From Bryobacterales bacterium (lineage in GTDB: Bacteria > Acidobacteriota > Terriglobia > Bryobacterales > Bryobacteraceae), in the NCBI GenBank assembly GCA_003135055.1, contig PLDF01000230.1, positions 1 through 58,231 on the forward strand: 58,231 nucleotides of DNA. The letters are read 5' to 3'. Under the pieces are notes generated by a model. The model saw only the letters and a list, made by a program, of their open reading frames with translations, was not told the DNA's origin and made no database searches. Positions 17,730-26,807 of the stretch are shown here, in pieces. A program made the position numbers and the translations under genes. Within the stretch, counting starts at the first letter, position 1; every line of letters starts with the position of its first letter.

Positions 17730-18147
17730 ACCGGTCGAGGGCAGCGGGCGGTGGTCAGGCGCGGGCTCGGCGACAGACGACAAGAGGCGATCGTCTGTCC
17801 TACCAAGCCAGTCGAGGGTAGCGGCGACCGTCAAGCGCGGTTTCGGCGGGAGACGACAGGCCGGGAGGCCTGTCGCACCAAACCGGTCGAGGGCAGCGGC
17901 GGTGGTCAGGCGCGGACTCGGCGACAGACGACAAAAGGCGATCGTCTGTCCTACCAAGCCAGTCGAGGGTAGCGGCGACTGGCAAGCGCGGTTTCGGCGG
18001 GAGACGACAGGCCGGGAGGCCTGTCGCACCAAACCGGTCGAGGGCAGCGGCGGTGGTCAGGCGCGGGCTCGGCGACAGACGACAAAAGGCGATCGTCTGT
18101 CCCACCAGGGCAGCGGCGGCGGGAGACGACAGGGCGGGAGGCCTGTC
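17730..18147. repeat. Tandem array of alternating REP-like palindromes
   Basis: A unit of about 151 bp starts at 17730, 17882 and 18033, the third copy shortened by an internal deletion. Each unit is two related halves of about 75 bp that share CGAGGG(C/T)AGCGGCG. The first half carries palindrome type I (GACAGACGA/TCGTCTGTC at 17772-17799, 17923-17950, 18074-18101). The second carries type II (GACAGGCC/GGCCTGTC at 17855-17874, 18006-18025, 18128-18147). The array fills the 593-bp gap between two minus-strand genes. No tandem-unit frame is conserved as protein. No REP-associated transposase is visible in the window. Confidence 0.88.
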
Positions 18148-18158
18148 GCACGTCTGCG

Positions 18159-19271
18159 TTAGTGGGGCGCGGTTACGGCGGCGTACTTGCCCGACTTGAC
18201 CCAGAGCCAGTCGCCCCCGTCGGAGATCTTGCCGGGATTCTTGACGACATAGAGCAGCACCGTCTCAGGCGCAAAGCAATGCCTGTAAATCAGCGACGAA
18301 CTGGAGCCGGCGTTCCCGAAAGCGGTTTCCAAATCGAACTGCGGAGGCACGTTATCGATGCGCAGAACGCCGTTTCGGATTTGCGCTGTCACTTCATGCA
18401 GTCCGCCACCTGAAAACCTGACGTGCCCGTCCGCCCCAACTCCCATCGTGTAACTGGCCGGGTGCTGGATATCCACGGTGGGGTCCACCGCAACCTGGAA
18501 TCCGGTTGCGATGGGTTCCATCGATCCGGCATGGACGACGCGGAACAAGACGGTACACGAGTTCTGCGAGCCTGGACCCGTGCCGGCGTTGACGAAATCC
18601 GCCGCGTTGCCGCCGGTCTCCGCCGCGATGCGCTCCGACTCTGTGGGAATTCCGGGAGCGGCTGCGGTGGCGGCGCAATCCGCCGGCAGAACGAAGGTGG
18701 AAGCGGGCGGCGCGGCAAGGCTGAGCTGCTTGATTTCGGAAACGATTTGAGGCTGGCCGCCGGCCTGGGTCATCTGCATTTTGACGACGAGGCCGTACTT
18801 ACTCTCAACCCAAAGCTTGATCTTCGCAGGCTGCTCGATTTCGAAAACTTTGGTCGCGAATCCGTTGACGGTCTCTGTGCCCGCGGCCTTGGCGTTTTGC
18901 TGCGCCAGCTCCGCGGCGGTCGCGATTGAATCGGGAGAGAACGGGTCGCCCCAGGAGCCGGAAAACGTGCCCCTGGAGCAGGGCATCGGGGTTTGGCTGA
19001 CGTCCCAGGTGAAGCTGGTGTTAGTCTGCAGATCGTATAGGGTGCGAGTGTGAAAACCTTTGGGTAATTCCGGGCTGGGAGGCATGCTTCGGTCGATCAG
19101 GGCTTTCGAGCCGCTACGATAGACGGTCCCGGGCGGACTCATCATGGAACTGGCTATCGTCACAGTGTAGGTGGTGGGCGGTGGGGCGGATTGGGACCGC
19201 AATTGAGGGGCGGCAATACCCGCCAGTAACGCTAAATTCGCAAACCACGATATGGATTTCGATGCCTGCAT
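18159..19271 (-). CDS. Secreted protein of unknown function
   Basis: The 370-residue protein has a signal peptide (FANLALLAGIAAPQLRSQ) and an N-terminal half that looks like a LolA/DUF4412-type beta-barrel half-shell: KALIDRSMPP, TLYDLQTNTSFTWD, KVFEIEQPAKIKLWVE, GLVVKMQM. The C-terminal half (about 225-365) has NSCTVLFRVVHAGSMEPIATG and more beta strands and could be a second domain. Six cysteines are present. The start ATG is at 19271. It stands alone; its 3' end abuts the REP-like array by 11 bp. No enzymatic motif is visible. Confidence 0.7.
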   Translation of the reverse strand: MQASKSISWFANLALLAGIAAPQLRSQSAPPPTTYTVTIASSMMSPPGTVYRSGSKALIDRSMPPSPELPKGFHTRTLYDLQTNTSFTWDVSQTPMPCSRGTFSGSWGDPFSPDSIATAAELAQQNAKAAGTETVNGFATKVFEIEQPAKIKLWVESKYGLVVKMQMTQAGGQPQIVSEIKQLSLAAPPASTFVLPADCAATAAAPGIPTESERIAAETGGNAADFVNAGTGPGSQNSCTVLFRVVHAGSMEPIATGFQVAVDPTVDIQHPASYTMGVGADGHVRFSGGGLHEVTAQIRNGVLRIDNVPPQFDLETAFGNAGSSSSLIYRHCFAPETVLLYVVKNPGKISDGGDWLWVKSGKYAAVTAPH

Positions 19272-19799
19272 GTTGCCTCTTTCACTTACTTAAATAAATG
19301 GTCGGAATGCGGATTGGCGGCGGGGAACTCGACTTAGCTGCCGATTTTGTCAGGCAGGCCTCCTGAAGCGGCATCGGCTACGGTATGCCTGGATGGGAAT
19401 AGGGCGCGTTCACGCGCGTTACGATGCTGCCCGGCGGGATGCGGAGATCGCCGGTGGGCGGAATGCCTAGAGCGGTGACGACGCGTTTCATGGGCTCTCG
19501 CGCAACAACCATTGTAACTGGGGATTGGCAGCCGCGGACTGCCGGGGCGACATGCCTGTCCACGAGCCGCGACAGGCCGCTCATATCGTGCAGGGCCACG
19601 CCGCCCATCATGCTGCGAAGCAAGCAAACGCCACGCCAACGAGCACGCCGCCACGCATCGCAAGGCTGCCGCCGGGTAACAGATTAAACGCCGGGTAACA
19701 GCTCAAACAAGGTAGGACAAGCTCGCAGCCCTTCCGCGCCATTCCGGAATTCCCATCGAAAATTCGTAACCTTTTCCGCGCCGCGCAGTATAACCGTCG
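19272..19799. other. 528-bp gap with a possible small frameshifted gene
   Basis: On the minus strand an ATG at 19658 starts a signal-like stretch (MRGGVLVGVAFACFAA) and stops; one frame over, 19378-19623 reads on as HDMSGLSRLVDRHVAP and IPPTGDLRIPPGSIVTRV. This could be a small exported protein broken by a frameshift. The last 60 bp hold the probable promoter of the ADOP gene (TATAAC at 19789). Confidence 0.3.
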
Positions 19800-22301
19800 A
19801 TGGCCGCATTCTTCCAGGATCTTCGCTATTCGTTACGAACGCTGCGCAAGGCGCCGCTCTTCACCGCCGTGGCCGTGCTCTCACTGGCGCTGGGAATTGG
19901 AGCCAATTCCGCAATCTTCTCGCTGATCAACCAGCTTCTTCTGCAGCGGCTTCCGGTCAGGAGCCCGGAGCAGCTGGTGATGCTGGCCGGCCGCGGGCGC
20001 CACTATGGCGGCAACAACGGCCGCGACAAGCTTTCCTATCCCATGTATCGGGACATCCGCGACAAGAACCAGGTATTCAGCGGCATGTTCTGTACGCACC
20101 GCGACACCATGAGCGTCACGTTCGCGGGCCGCACCGAACTGATCAGCGGCGAAACCGTCTCGGGTAATTTCTTCCCGGTGCTCGGCATTGGGGCGGCGAT
20201 AGGCCGCGTCTTCAACGCATCCGACGACCTGATCCAGGGCGGCCATCCTCTCGCCGTTCTCAGCTACGGTTACTGGAAGACGCGCTTCGGCGGCGACCGC
20301 GGCGTACTGGGTCAAAAGATCGTGGTGAACGGCCAGCCATTGACCATCATTGGCGTCAGCCAGGCCGGTTTCGACGGCATCGAACCGGGCTTCGCTCCGC
20401 AGATCCGGATTCCCATCACCATGAACGACGAACTGCCGCGCACGAACTTCGGCCGTCTCAACGAGCGCCGCTTCCGCTGGACGGAGACCTTCGGCCGCCT
20501 CAAGCCGGGCGTGACTATCGAAAAAGCCCAGGCCGGCTTACAGCCGCTGTTCCACCAGATTCTGAATATGGAGGTGCAAGAGAAGCCCTTCGCCAAGGCG
20601 TCACCCTTCGTGAAGCAGGAATTCCTCAAGATGTGGATGGAAGCGATGCCCGGGTCCAAGGGCCGCTCGGACCTGCGCCGCACTTACTCGAAACCGCTGC
20701 TGGCGCTGATGGCGATCGTCGGTCTGGTGTTGCTGATCGCGTGCTCGAACCTGGCGAATCTGCTCATCGCGCGCGCCTCGGCGCGGCAGAAGGAGATTGC
20801 CGTCCGCCTCGCGTTGGGCGCCGGGCGCGGCCGGCTGATCCGTCAGCTGCTGGTGGAAAGCCTGATGCTCTCCGCGGTGGGCGGCGCGCTGGGCGTGGGT
20901 TTGGCGGTGGTGATCGATCGGGCACTGATCGCATTTCTGCCCTCCGGCCATACTCCGCTCTCGCTTTCGAGCACGCCGGATTGGACCGTGCTCGGATTCA
21001 CGTTCGGCGTCTCGATGCTCGCTGGGATTCTCTTCGGCCTTGTGCCGGCATTGCAATCCACGCGCCCGCAACTCGCCGGCACGCTGAAGGATCAGGCCGG
21101 CGCGGTGGTTCGCGGCGGCTCCGTGCGGCTGCGCAAGGGTCTGGTGGTGGCGCAGGTTTCGCTGTCGCTGCTGTTGCTGATCGGCGCCGGTCTCTTCCTG
21201 CAGAGCTTGCGCAACCTCAAAACGATGAACCCCGGATTCGAGGTGAAGAACCTGCTGACGTTTTCCGTGGAGCCCACGTTGAGCCGCTACGACAAGCCAT
21301 GGACTCTCGATTACTATCGCCGTCTCAGCGAGCGTTTGCAGAACCTTCCCGGCGTGGAATCGCACGCCTTCGCCGTTATTCCCCTGGTGGCCGACAACGA
21401 ATGGGATAACTGGGTGACCATTGAAGGCTACACGCCCAAGCAGGGTGAAATGCCCGATCCGCACATGCAGTATTGCACGCCGGCGTTCTTCAAGACGCTC
21501 AAGATTCCGGTGGTGTTGGGCCGCGACTTCATGGCCAAGGACGTCGATGGCGCGCCCAAGGTGGGGATTGTGAATCAGAGGTTCGCGAAGCGCTACTTCG
21601 GCGGCGCGAGCCCGCTCGGACGTCACCTCGGCATGGGCATCGATCCGGGGACGAAGCTGGATATCGAGATCGTCGGCGTGGCGGGCGATACCAGGTATGA
21701 GAGCATGCGCGAGGAGGTCCCCTTCGAGGTATACATTCCCTATACGCAAACCAATTTCGTCACCGGGATGACGGTCTATGTGCGCGCGCAGGGCGAGCCC
21801 GCCGGCATCTTCAATATGCTGCGTCCGACGGTCCGAGACGTGGATGCCGGCGTGCCCATGTACGACCTGCACACCCTGGACGACCAGATCGAGATTTCGC
21901 TTCTCACCGAGCGCCTGTTGGCGACGTTGTCGAGCGTCTTCGGCTGTCTGGCGACCTTGCTGGCGGCGTTGGGACTTTACGGCGTAATGGCCTTCATGGT
22001 GGCGCGCCGCACGCGCGAGATTGGCATCCGCATGGCGCTGGGCGCGGACAGCGGCTCGGTGGTGTGGATGGTGATGCGCGAGGTGCTGTCGCTGGCGGCC
22101 ATTGGCGTGGCTATCGGGCTGGGCGCGGCGTGGGCGGCGACGCGATTTATAGAGACCCAGTTATTCGGGATTCAACCGACGGACTTGATCACCATGGCGC
22201 TGGCTGCGGCGGGCATCGGCGTGGTGGCCGGACTTGCCGGATACGTTCCGGCGCGGCGCGCCACGGGGATCGATCCGATGCGGGCGTTGCGGTGGGAGTG
22301 A
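19800..22301 (+). CDS. Acidobacterial duplicated orphan permease (ADOP)
   Basis: The 833-residue protein belongs to the MacB/FtsX-type permeases duplicated in one chain and found without an ABC ATPase, especially in Acidobacteria (TIGR03434). Half one has TM1 near residues 21-42 (VLSLALGIGANSAIFSLI), a MacB periplasmic domain and TM helices near 300-430 (LLIACSNLANLLIARASARQ). Half two begins near 450 with SLSLLLLIGAGLFLQ and ends with VMAFMVARRTREIGIRMALG and the final VPARRATGIDPMRALRWE. TATAAC sits 5 nt before the ATG with no Shine-Dalgarno. Substrate unknown; no ATPase gene is adjacent. Confidence 0.93.
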   Translation: MAAFFQDLRYSLRTLRKAPLFTAVAVLSLALGIGANSAIFSLINQLLLQRLPVRSPEQLVMLAGRGRHYGGNNGRDKLSYPMYRDIRDKNQVFSGMFCTHRDTMSVTFAGRTELISGETVSGNFFPVLGIGAAIGRVFNASDDLIQGGHPLAVLSYGYWKTRFGGDRGVLGQKIVVNGQPLTIIGVSQAGFDGIEPGFAPQIRIPITMNDELPRTNFGRLNERRFRWTETFGRLKPGVTIEKAQAGLQPLFHQILNMEVQEKPFAKASPFVKQEFLKMWMEAMPGSKGRSDLRRTYSKPLLALMAIVGLVLLIACSNLANLLIARASARQKEIAVRLALGAGRGRLIRQLLVESLMLSAVGGALGVGLAVVIDRALIAFLPSGHTPLSLSSTPDWTVLGFTFGVSMLAGILFGLVPALQSTRPQLAGTLKDQAGAVVRGGSVRLRKGLVVAQVSLSLLLLIGAGLFLQSLRNLKTMNPGFEVKNLLTFSVEPTLSRYDKPWTLDYYRRLSERLQNLPGVESHAFAVIPLVADNEWDNWVTIEGYTPKQGEMPDPHMQYCTPAFFKTLKIPVVLGRDFMAKDVDGAPKVGIVNQRFAKRYFGGASPLGRHLGMGIDPGTKLDIEIVGVAGDTRYESMREEVPFEVYIPYTQTNFVTGMTVYVRAQGEPAGIFNMLRPTVRDVDAGVPMYDLHTLDDQIEISLLTERLLATLSSVFGCLATLLAALGLYGVMAFMVARRTREIGIRMALGADSGSVVWMVMREVLSLAAIGVAIGLGAAWAATRFIETQLFGIQPTDLITMALAAAGIGVVAGLAGYVPARRATGIDPMRALRWE

Positions 22302-22304
22302 AGC

Positions 22305-22432
22305 GGTAGGGTATGCTTTAGCTCGCTCAGCGGTCGAGCGAAGCTTGCCGCGTGCCGCTTCGCGGGAAATGTAGAAACTCCAGGCGCCGCTTCGCGGCAC
22401 GACGGCGATGGCAAGCTAAAGCATACCCTACC
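22305..22432. repeat. Small inverted-repeat element (MITE-like) or long stem-loop
   Basis: Terminal arms 22305-22323 and 22414-22432 are a perfect 19-bp inverted repeat (GGTAGGGTATGCTTTAGCT and its complement), extendable to 22 bp with one mismatch. Inside, GTGCCGC (22352) pairs with GCGGCAC (22394). The 128-bp element starts 4 bp after the ADOP stop. I see no clear target-site duplication. It may be a miniature element or a structured 3' end. Confidence 0.6.
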
Positions 22433-22514
22433 ATCCGGCTTACTGAGATGCGCATACACCTCGGTCCGGCGAGCCGGTTTGCTATCCTGGTTTTGCCGAC
22501 CCCGTCGAAACGTC

Positions 22515-23279
22515 ATGACGATACGCGCACTGGTGGCAGTTGGCGCTACAGTTTTCGCCGCGGGCGGATTATTTGGCCAGCCTGGGGCAGCCCCGCCGGC
22601 GTTCGAAGTGGCATCGGTCAAGCCGGCCGATCCAAACTCGCGGCGGGGGATGGATTTCCGAATGGCGCCGGGCGGAAGTCTTACCGTAACCAACCTTACT
22701 CTGCAAACGCTGGTGCAAGAGGCCTACGGCGTCAAGCGCTATCAGATCGCGGGAGGGCCCAAGTGGCTGGATAGCGACAGATTCGATATTGCCGCTAAGG
22801 CGGAAGGCGATCCCAACCGGAAACAGATGATGGCGATGCTGCGGACGCTGCTGGCGGACCGCTTCCAACTGAAGGCCCGCCGGGAGTCCAGGGAAGGCAA
22901 CGTCTACGCGCTGGTGGTGGCGAAGAACGGCGCGAGACTCAAGGAGCCGGCGAGCGGCGACCAGTCTTTCATTCACCTCGCCCGATTCGATCCGCCCGAG
23001 CGGCCAACGCTGACTTATGTTCTCTATGGGCAGAAGACATCGATGCCTCTCTTGGCCGAACGGCTGGCAGGCGAATTGAGCGCTCCGGTTTTGGACAGGA
23101 CGGGGATCAAGCGGGATTTCGATTTCAGACTCGAGTTCGCCTACGACGAGTCTCAACCCGACTCCGGTCCATCTATAATCGGTGCGATTCAGGAGCAGCT
23201 TGGATTGAAACTGGAACCAGCTAAGGGGCCGGTGGAAACTTTGGTTATCGAGACTGCCGCGAAACCGTCCGGGAACTAA
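22515..23279 (+). CDS. TIGR03435-family secreted protein
   Basis: This 254-residue protein belongs to the family expanded in Solibacter (TIGR03435), function unknown. It has an exported N-terminus (MTIRALVAVGATVFAAGGLFG), then FEVASVKPADP, the family's opening motif, LTVTNLTLQTLVQEAYGVK, YQIAGGPKWLDSDRFDIAAK, LRTLLADRFQLKARRES and PVLDRTGIKRDFDFRLEF, in the usual order. The in-frame start at 22479 would place basic residues ahead of a good signal sequence, so ATG 22515 is preferred. A second member lies at 50935-51813. Such genes often neighbour regulators or permeases; here it follows an ADOP gene. Confidence 0.9.
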   Translation: MTIRALVAVGATVFAAGGLFGQPGAAPPAFEVASVKPADPNSRRGMDFRMAPGGSLTVTNLTLQTLVQEAYGVKRYQIAGGPKWLDSDRFDIAAKAEGDPNRKQMMAMLRTLLADRFQLKARRESREGNVYALVVAKNGARLKEPASGDQSFIHLARFDPPERPTLTYVLYGQKTSMPLLAERLAGELSAPVLDRTGIKRDFDFRLEFAYDESQPDSGPSIIGAIQEQLGLKLEPAKGPVETLVIETAAKPSGN

Positions 23280-23393
23280 CTTAAGGTTGGTCGCGAAAAT
23301 GGCATTTCGGCGTGAACCGAAGCGCGTTCACCCGATTGTGAACGCTGCACGCATGTGCCCAGAGGCGCCCAGTGCGCCACGACGCGCTCCGCT

Positions 23394-24023
23394 CTATTTC
23401 GGATACACCCGAAAATCGTCGAAGTAAGTCACCGAATCGCCCACGGTCCACAGCCCGACTTTGCCGGAATTGGTGAATGTGTCGTCGAACGCCTGTAGAA
23501 TTCGCCGGTGGTTGACGTATACCTGGAAGCGGTTGCCGCGCACCGATACTTTCAAAATGCTCCACGCATTCAGGGGGATATCGTGATGCACGCCCGCACT
23601 CAGCGCGATTCGCCGGCCGTCCTGCACCTTGAATAGCACCACGCTGCCATCGAGGGCGTTGGCTCGCGCCAGATAGTAGTTATTGTTGTCGCGGTAGCGG
23701 AAAACCAGGCCGCCGGCCTGATCGGCGCGGCCCGCTACGGGTTTCATGCGCACGCTGACGTCGCTATCGCGAACCGTGAGCCCATCGAAAATAGCCAACG
23801 GGAAGCGGTTGCCACCAGCCACGCTCGAAATCTGCGCCAGGACATAAGGCTGCGTGGGAGCCGATTCGTCCTTGAGAATTTCCCACTTCGGAGCGGCGCC
23901 GCCGTTGGTCATGGCTGCGGTCCATCCTGGGGGCATTTTGCCTAAAGGAGCGGTATCGAAATTGACGATTCTTCCGGTCGATGCAATCAGGCCGAACGAA
24001 ATCAGCAGGCCCAACGGTTTCAT
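23394..24023 (-). CDS. Secreted LamG/concanavalin-like domain protein
   Basis: The 209-residue protein has a signal peptide (MKPLGLLISFGLIASTG) and a beta-sandwich domain of the kind found in DUF1080 and glycan-binding proteins: GGLVFRYRDNNNYYLARANA, FKVQDGRRIAL, WSILKVSVRGNRFQVYVNH and the terminal GLWTVGDSVTYFDDFRVY. There are no clear catalytic residues, so a carbohydrate-binding or structural role is likeliest. It stands alone, convergent with the TIGR03435 gene. A related larger DUF1080 protein is at 37286-38227. Confidence 0.8.
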   Translation of the reverse strand: MKPLGLLISFGLIASTGRIVNFDTAPLGKMPPGWTAAMTNGGAAPKWEILKDESAPTQPYVLAQISSVAGGNRFPLAIFDGLTVRDSDVSVRMKPVAGRADQAGGLVFRYRDNNNYYLARANALDGSVVLFKVQDGRRIALSAGVHHDIPLNAWSILKVSVRGNRFQVYVNHRRILQAFDDTFTNSGKVGLWTVGDSVTYFDDFRVYPK

Positions 24024-24214
24024 ATATTCCCGTTACGGGAAATGGCGCTCTGTATCCATGATATCAGACTGGGGCGTTGGCGGGGCTATGAAATGGCAGA
24101 TCCCAAATGCCAACTCGCGGGGGCGCGTCTAAGCCGGCAAGGCGGATTCACAATCCGCCGCGGGGATCGAGAGACGGGTGCGTCGCGCTATTCGAGCGCG
24201 GCTCGCGTCCGTCT

Positions 24215-24973
24215 TTACAGCGCGCTGGCCGAGCGGATCCCTTCCGATTGCAGCGTCACTTGCATCTTCTTCAGCGCCGTCTTATGAATCTGCGAGACGC
24301 GGCTTTCGTTCACGCCGAGTACATCGCCGATCTGCTTCATGGTCATCTGATTGGTATAATACAGGAACACCACTTTTTGATACCGCTCGGGTAACTGGCA
24401 GATGGCGCGGTCCAGAGTGGTGCGCAGCTCGCGGCGCTCGCAGATGTTGTCCGGCCGCACGTCGGATGCGGCGGCGAGTTCCATTTCCTGCGTTTGGTCC
24501 AGGTCTTCGCGCGGCGAGATAGAGACCGGGCCGGTAGTGCGCAGTTCAATCGCGATGAGGCGCCAGCGCTCCGTGGTCACGCCCATCTCGCCTGCAAGCT
24601 CGGCATCCGTGGGTGTGCGGCCCAGCTTCGCGGAAAGGTCGCGAGAGACGGTGTCCACCTGCTTCTGGCGGCGGCGCATGTCGCGCGAGGCCCAGTCGAG
24701 CTGGCGCAGGCTGTCGAGAATCGCGCCCTTGATGCGGTGCTTGGCATAGGCTTGGAACTCCACGTTCTTCGTAGCGTCGTACTTTTCGACGGCGTCGAAG
24801 AGACCCAACACGCCGGCATGGATAAGATCGTCGAGCTCGATGTGGACGGGCAGATTCTCGCGCACTCGGATGGCGATCACCTTCACCAGCGGAAGATGTT
24901 CGAGTACGATCTGGTCGCGGAGTGCGAGCGAATTCTTCTCTTGCCGTTGTACAGACACACGTCGAGCCGTCAT
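24215..24973 (-). CDS. Sigma-28 (FliA/WhiG)-type sigma factor
   Basis: The 252-residue protein has sigma-70 regions 2, 3 and 4 but no region 1. Region 2 (about 25-100) contains HIELDDLIHAGVLGLFDAVE and FQAYAKHRIKGAILDSLRQL; region 3 has LGRTPTDAELAGEMGVT; region 4 ends with MTMKQIGDVLGVNESRVSQI. This is the FliA/WhiG group, which in other bacteria drives flagellar or developmental genes. No flagellar or chemotaxis genes occur nearby and no anti-sigma gene (FlgM-like) follows. AGAGGA lies 8 nt upstream of the ATG. Regulon unknown. Confidence 0.9.
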   Translation of the reverse strand: MTARRVSVQRQEKNSLALRDQIVLEHLPLVKVIAIRVRENLPVHIELDDLIHAGVLGLFDAVEKYDATKNVEFQAYAKHRIKGAILDSLRQLDWASRDMRRRQKQVDTVSRDLSAKLGRTPTDAELAGEMGVTTERWRLIAIELRTTGPVSISPREDLDQTQEMELAAASDVRPDNICERRELRTTLDRAICQLPERYQKVVFLYYTNQMTMKQIGDVLGVNESRVSQIHKTALKKMQVTLQSEGIRSASAL

Positions 24974-25310
24974 GTTTTTCGTCCTCTTTTTCGATTTCTT
25001 CTTGTTTCCGGCTTTCTCGGCCGGCAGCCCTAAGAGTGCAACCTTAGGACCATGTTGCGAGGACGATAAACGCTTTATTATCAGTAGGTAGAAGACCTTA
25101 GCCGCGTTCCAAAATGAACCGTGTTTCAGATCGGCACAAAAGTTGTTTCACGGGTGAGCGAGCGGATTCGGGAAGGCTTAGCCGGCACAGGTTCACACTG
25201 CGTTTCCCGAATCCGTTTAGGCGCCCGTAGTGTGTTGAAGGCGCCGCCGGCACGTCGGGATCTTCGCAGGGCACTCGACGAATCGCGCTGCCTCGCGTTA
25301 ACCTCAGGTG
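24974..25310. other. 337-bp divergent intergenic region with two inverted repeats
   Basis: CCTAAG/CTTAGG (25029-25048) lies upstream of the sigma gene and could be an operator. CGGATTCGGGAA (25163-25174) pairs exactly with 25204-25215. No gene-like frame is supported. The region should hold the promoters of both the sigma factor and the TolB-like gene. Confidence 0.4.
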
Positions 25311-26711
25311 ATGGGGATACGCGTCTGGCTCGCTCTGGCTCTCACCGCCGCCGGCGTGCTGCTGAGCGCGCAGCAGGTTGATTTCCGCGGCGAAGTGGTC
25401 AAAGAGGCGCCAAAGAGAATTATCGCTATCCCCGATCTGCGCGGGGCCGGCGACGCGCAACAGTTTATGGCGGCGTTCAATCAAACGCTGTGGGGGGACG
25501 TTGCGGATTCCGGCATCGTCGCCATGGCGGCGAAAACCCTGTATCCCGCCTTCATTCCGCAGCAACCCGCCGATTTCCAGCAGCCTGTAGCCGCCGCGGA
25601 ATTGCCCAAGTCCCGGCTTGACGGTGAAATGCTGGCGACGCCCACGGGCGGTGGCCGCTGGATGTCCGACTGGTCCGGCCCCCCGGTTTCGGCCAACTAT
25701 CTCGCGTTCGGTTATGCCGCCATACTGAATGGCGTATTTGTCGCGTACGGTTATTTCTTCGACCTCCGCCTCGATACGCCGGCTCATGCGCAGGTGATCG
25801 GCGCCCGCTATCTCGGGTCGGCGGATGAAGCCGGGGCGCGCAAAGCGGCCCATGCGTTCGCCGCCGATATCCTCGCCGAACTCGGCGGCAAGTCTCTCTT
25901 CGGGACGCACATCTACTTTGTCTCCGACCGCACCGGCCACAAAGAGATTTGGGTGATGGACCCGGACGGCTCGAATCAGAAGCAGATCACCAAGTTCAAC
26001 TTCATCGCCACCGCGCCCGCCGTCTCGCCCGACGGATCGAAGATCGCTTGCACCGCCTACCCCGGTGAGGGAAAGCCGGCGCGCATCTACCTGTTTTCGG
26101 TGGATCCGCTTCGCCAGTTGACGTTCTACAATCCCCAGGGAAACTACGCCGCTCACCCCTCGTTCACTCCCGATGGCAAACAGATTGTGTTCGATTCATC
26201 CGCGGACGACGGCTATCGAATCTACATCGCCAACGTGGATGGCGGCGGCGCGCATCTGGTCAATCTGTCGAAATCGATCCAGGTGGAACCGAAGGTGAAT
26301 CCCAAGAACCCGGCATTGATTGCGTTCACTTCGGATCGAAGCGGGACGCCGCAGATCTACACTATGAACTCCGATGGCGGCGACCCCGAGCGCCTGACCA
26401 ATGGCATCGGTGAAGCCGTGAACCCCGCGTGGAATCAGGATGGCGAGCACCTGGCATTTGCCTGGACGCAGGGTTACGCGCCCGGCAGCTTCAATATTTT
26501 CGTGATGGAGGTCGCGTCGCACCAGTATGTGCAACTGACCAAGGCCGCGGGCAAGAATGAGAACCCCGCATGGGCGCCCGACGGAGTGCATCTCGCGTTC
26601 AGCTCAAACCGCGGCGGTTCTTACCAGATCTGGACCACGCTGGCCAGTGGTACGCAGGTGAGGCAACTTACCACGCAGGGGAATAACAGCAGCCCGGTGT
26701 GGGGCCAATAG
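25311..26711 (+). CDS. TolB-like propeller protein
   Basis: The 466-residue periplasmic protein has a signal peptide (MGIRVWLALALTAAGVLLSA), a TolB N-terminal-type domain (about 30-190, with FNQTLWGDVADSGIV) and a six-bladed PD40 propeller: FVSDRTGHKEIWVMDPDG, VSPDGSKIACTA, FTPDGKQIVFDSS, FTSDRSGTPQIYTMNSDGG, WAPDGVHLAFSSNRGG. This matches TolB in architecture, but no tolA/Q/R or pal lies nearby, so I call it TolB-like. ATG 25311 is chosen over the GTG immediately before it. Confidence 0.85.
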   Translation: MGIRVWLALALTAAGVLLSAQQVDFRGEVVKEAPKRIIAIPDLRGAGDAQQFMAAFNQTLWGDVADSGIVAMAAKTLYPAFIPQQPADFQQPVAAAELPKSRLDGEMLATPTGGGRWMSDWSGPPVSANYLAFGYAAILNGVFVAYGYFFDLRLDTPAHAQVIGARYLGSADEAGARKAAHAFAADILAELGGKSLFGTHIYFVSDRTGHKEIWVMDPDGSNQKQITKFNFIATAPAVSPDGSKIACTAYPGEGKPARIYLFSVDPLRQLTFYNPQGNYAAHPSFTPDGKQIVFDSSADDGYRIYIANVDGGGAHLVNLSKSIQVEPKVNPKNPALIAFTSDRSGTPQIYTMNSDGGDPERLTNGIGEAVNPAWNQDGEHLAFAWTQGYAPGSFNIFVMEVASHQYVQLTKAAGKNENPAWAPDGVHLAFSSNRGGSYQIWTTLASGTQVRQLTTQGNNSSPVWGQ

Positions 26712-26733
26712 TGGGGCAGCCAATCCTGGCTGC

Positions 26734-26752
26734 AGCCGGCTTTCAGCCGGCT
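26734..26752. terminator. Hairpin after the TolB-like gene
   Basis: AGCCGGCT-TTC-AGCCGGCT, a perfect 8-bp stem with a 3-nt loop, followed by TCTTCG rather than a run of T. It is a weak intrinsic terminator or a transcript-end stabiliser. Confidence 0.4.
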
Positions 26753-26807
26753 TCTTCGCCCGCTCGTCGACTTGTCCACCCACTGCTAAAATAAGCTCAT
26801 CCCCTCA

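Noticed and set aside
17730..18147. CRISPR array
   Set aside because: Repeat units are 75 and 151 bp and contiguous, with no unique spacers of constant length and no cas genes.
20601..21872. 423-residue minus-strand frame
   Set aside because: Antisense of the ADOP permease.
25308..26711. TolB of a Tol-Pal system
   Set aside because: No tolQRA or pal beside it; the OmpA lipoprotein at 936 is far away, so the name is kept as TolB-like.
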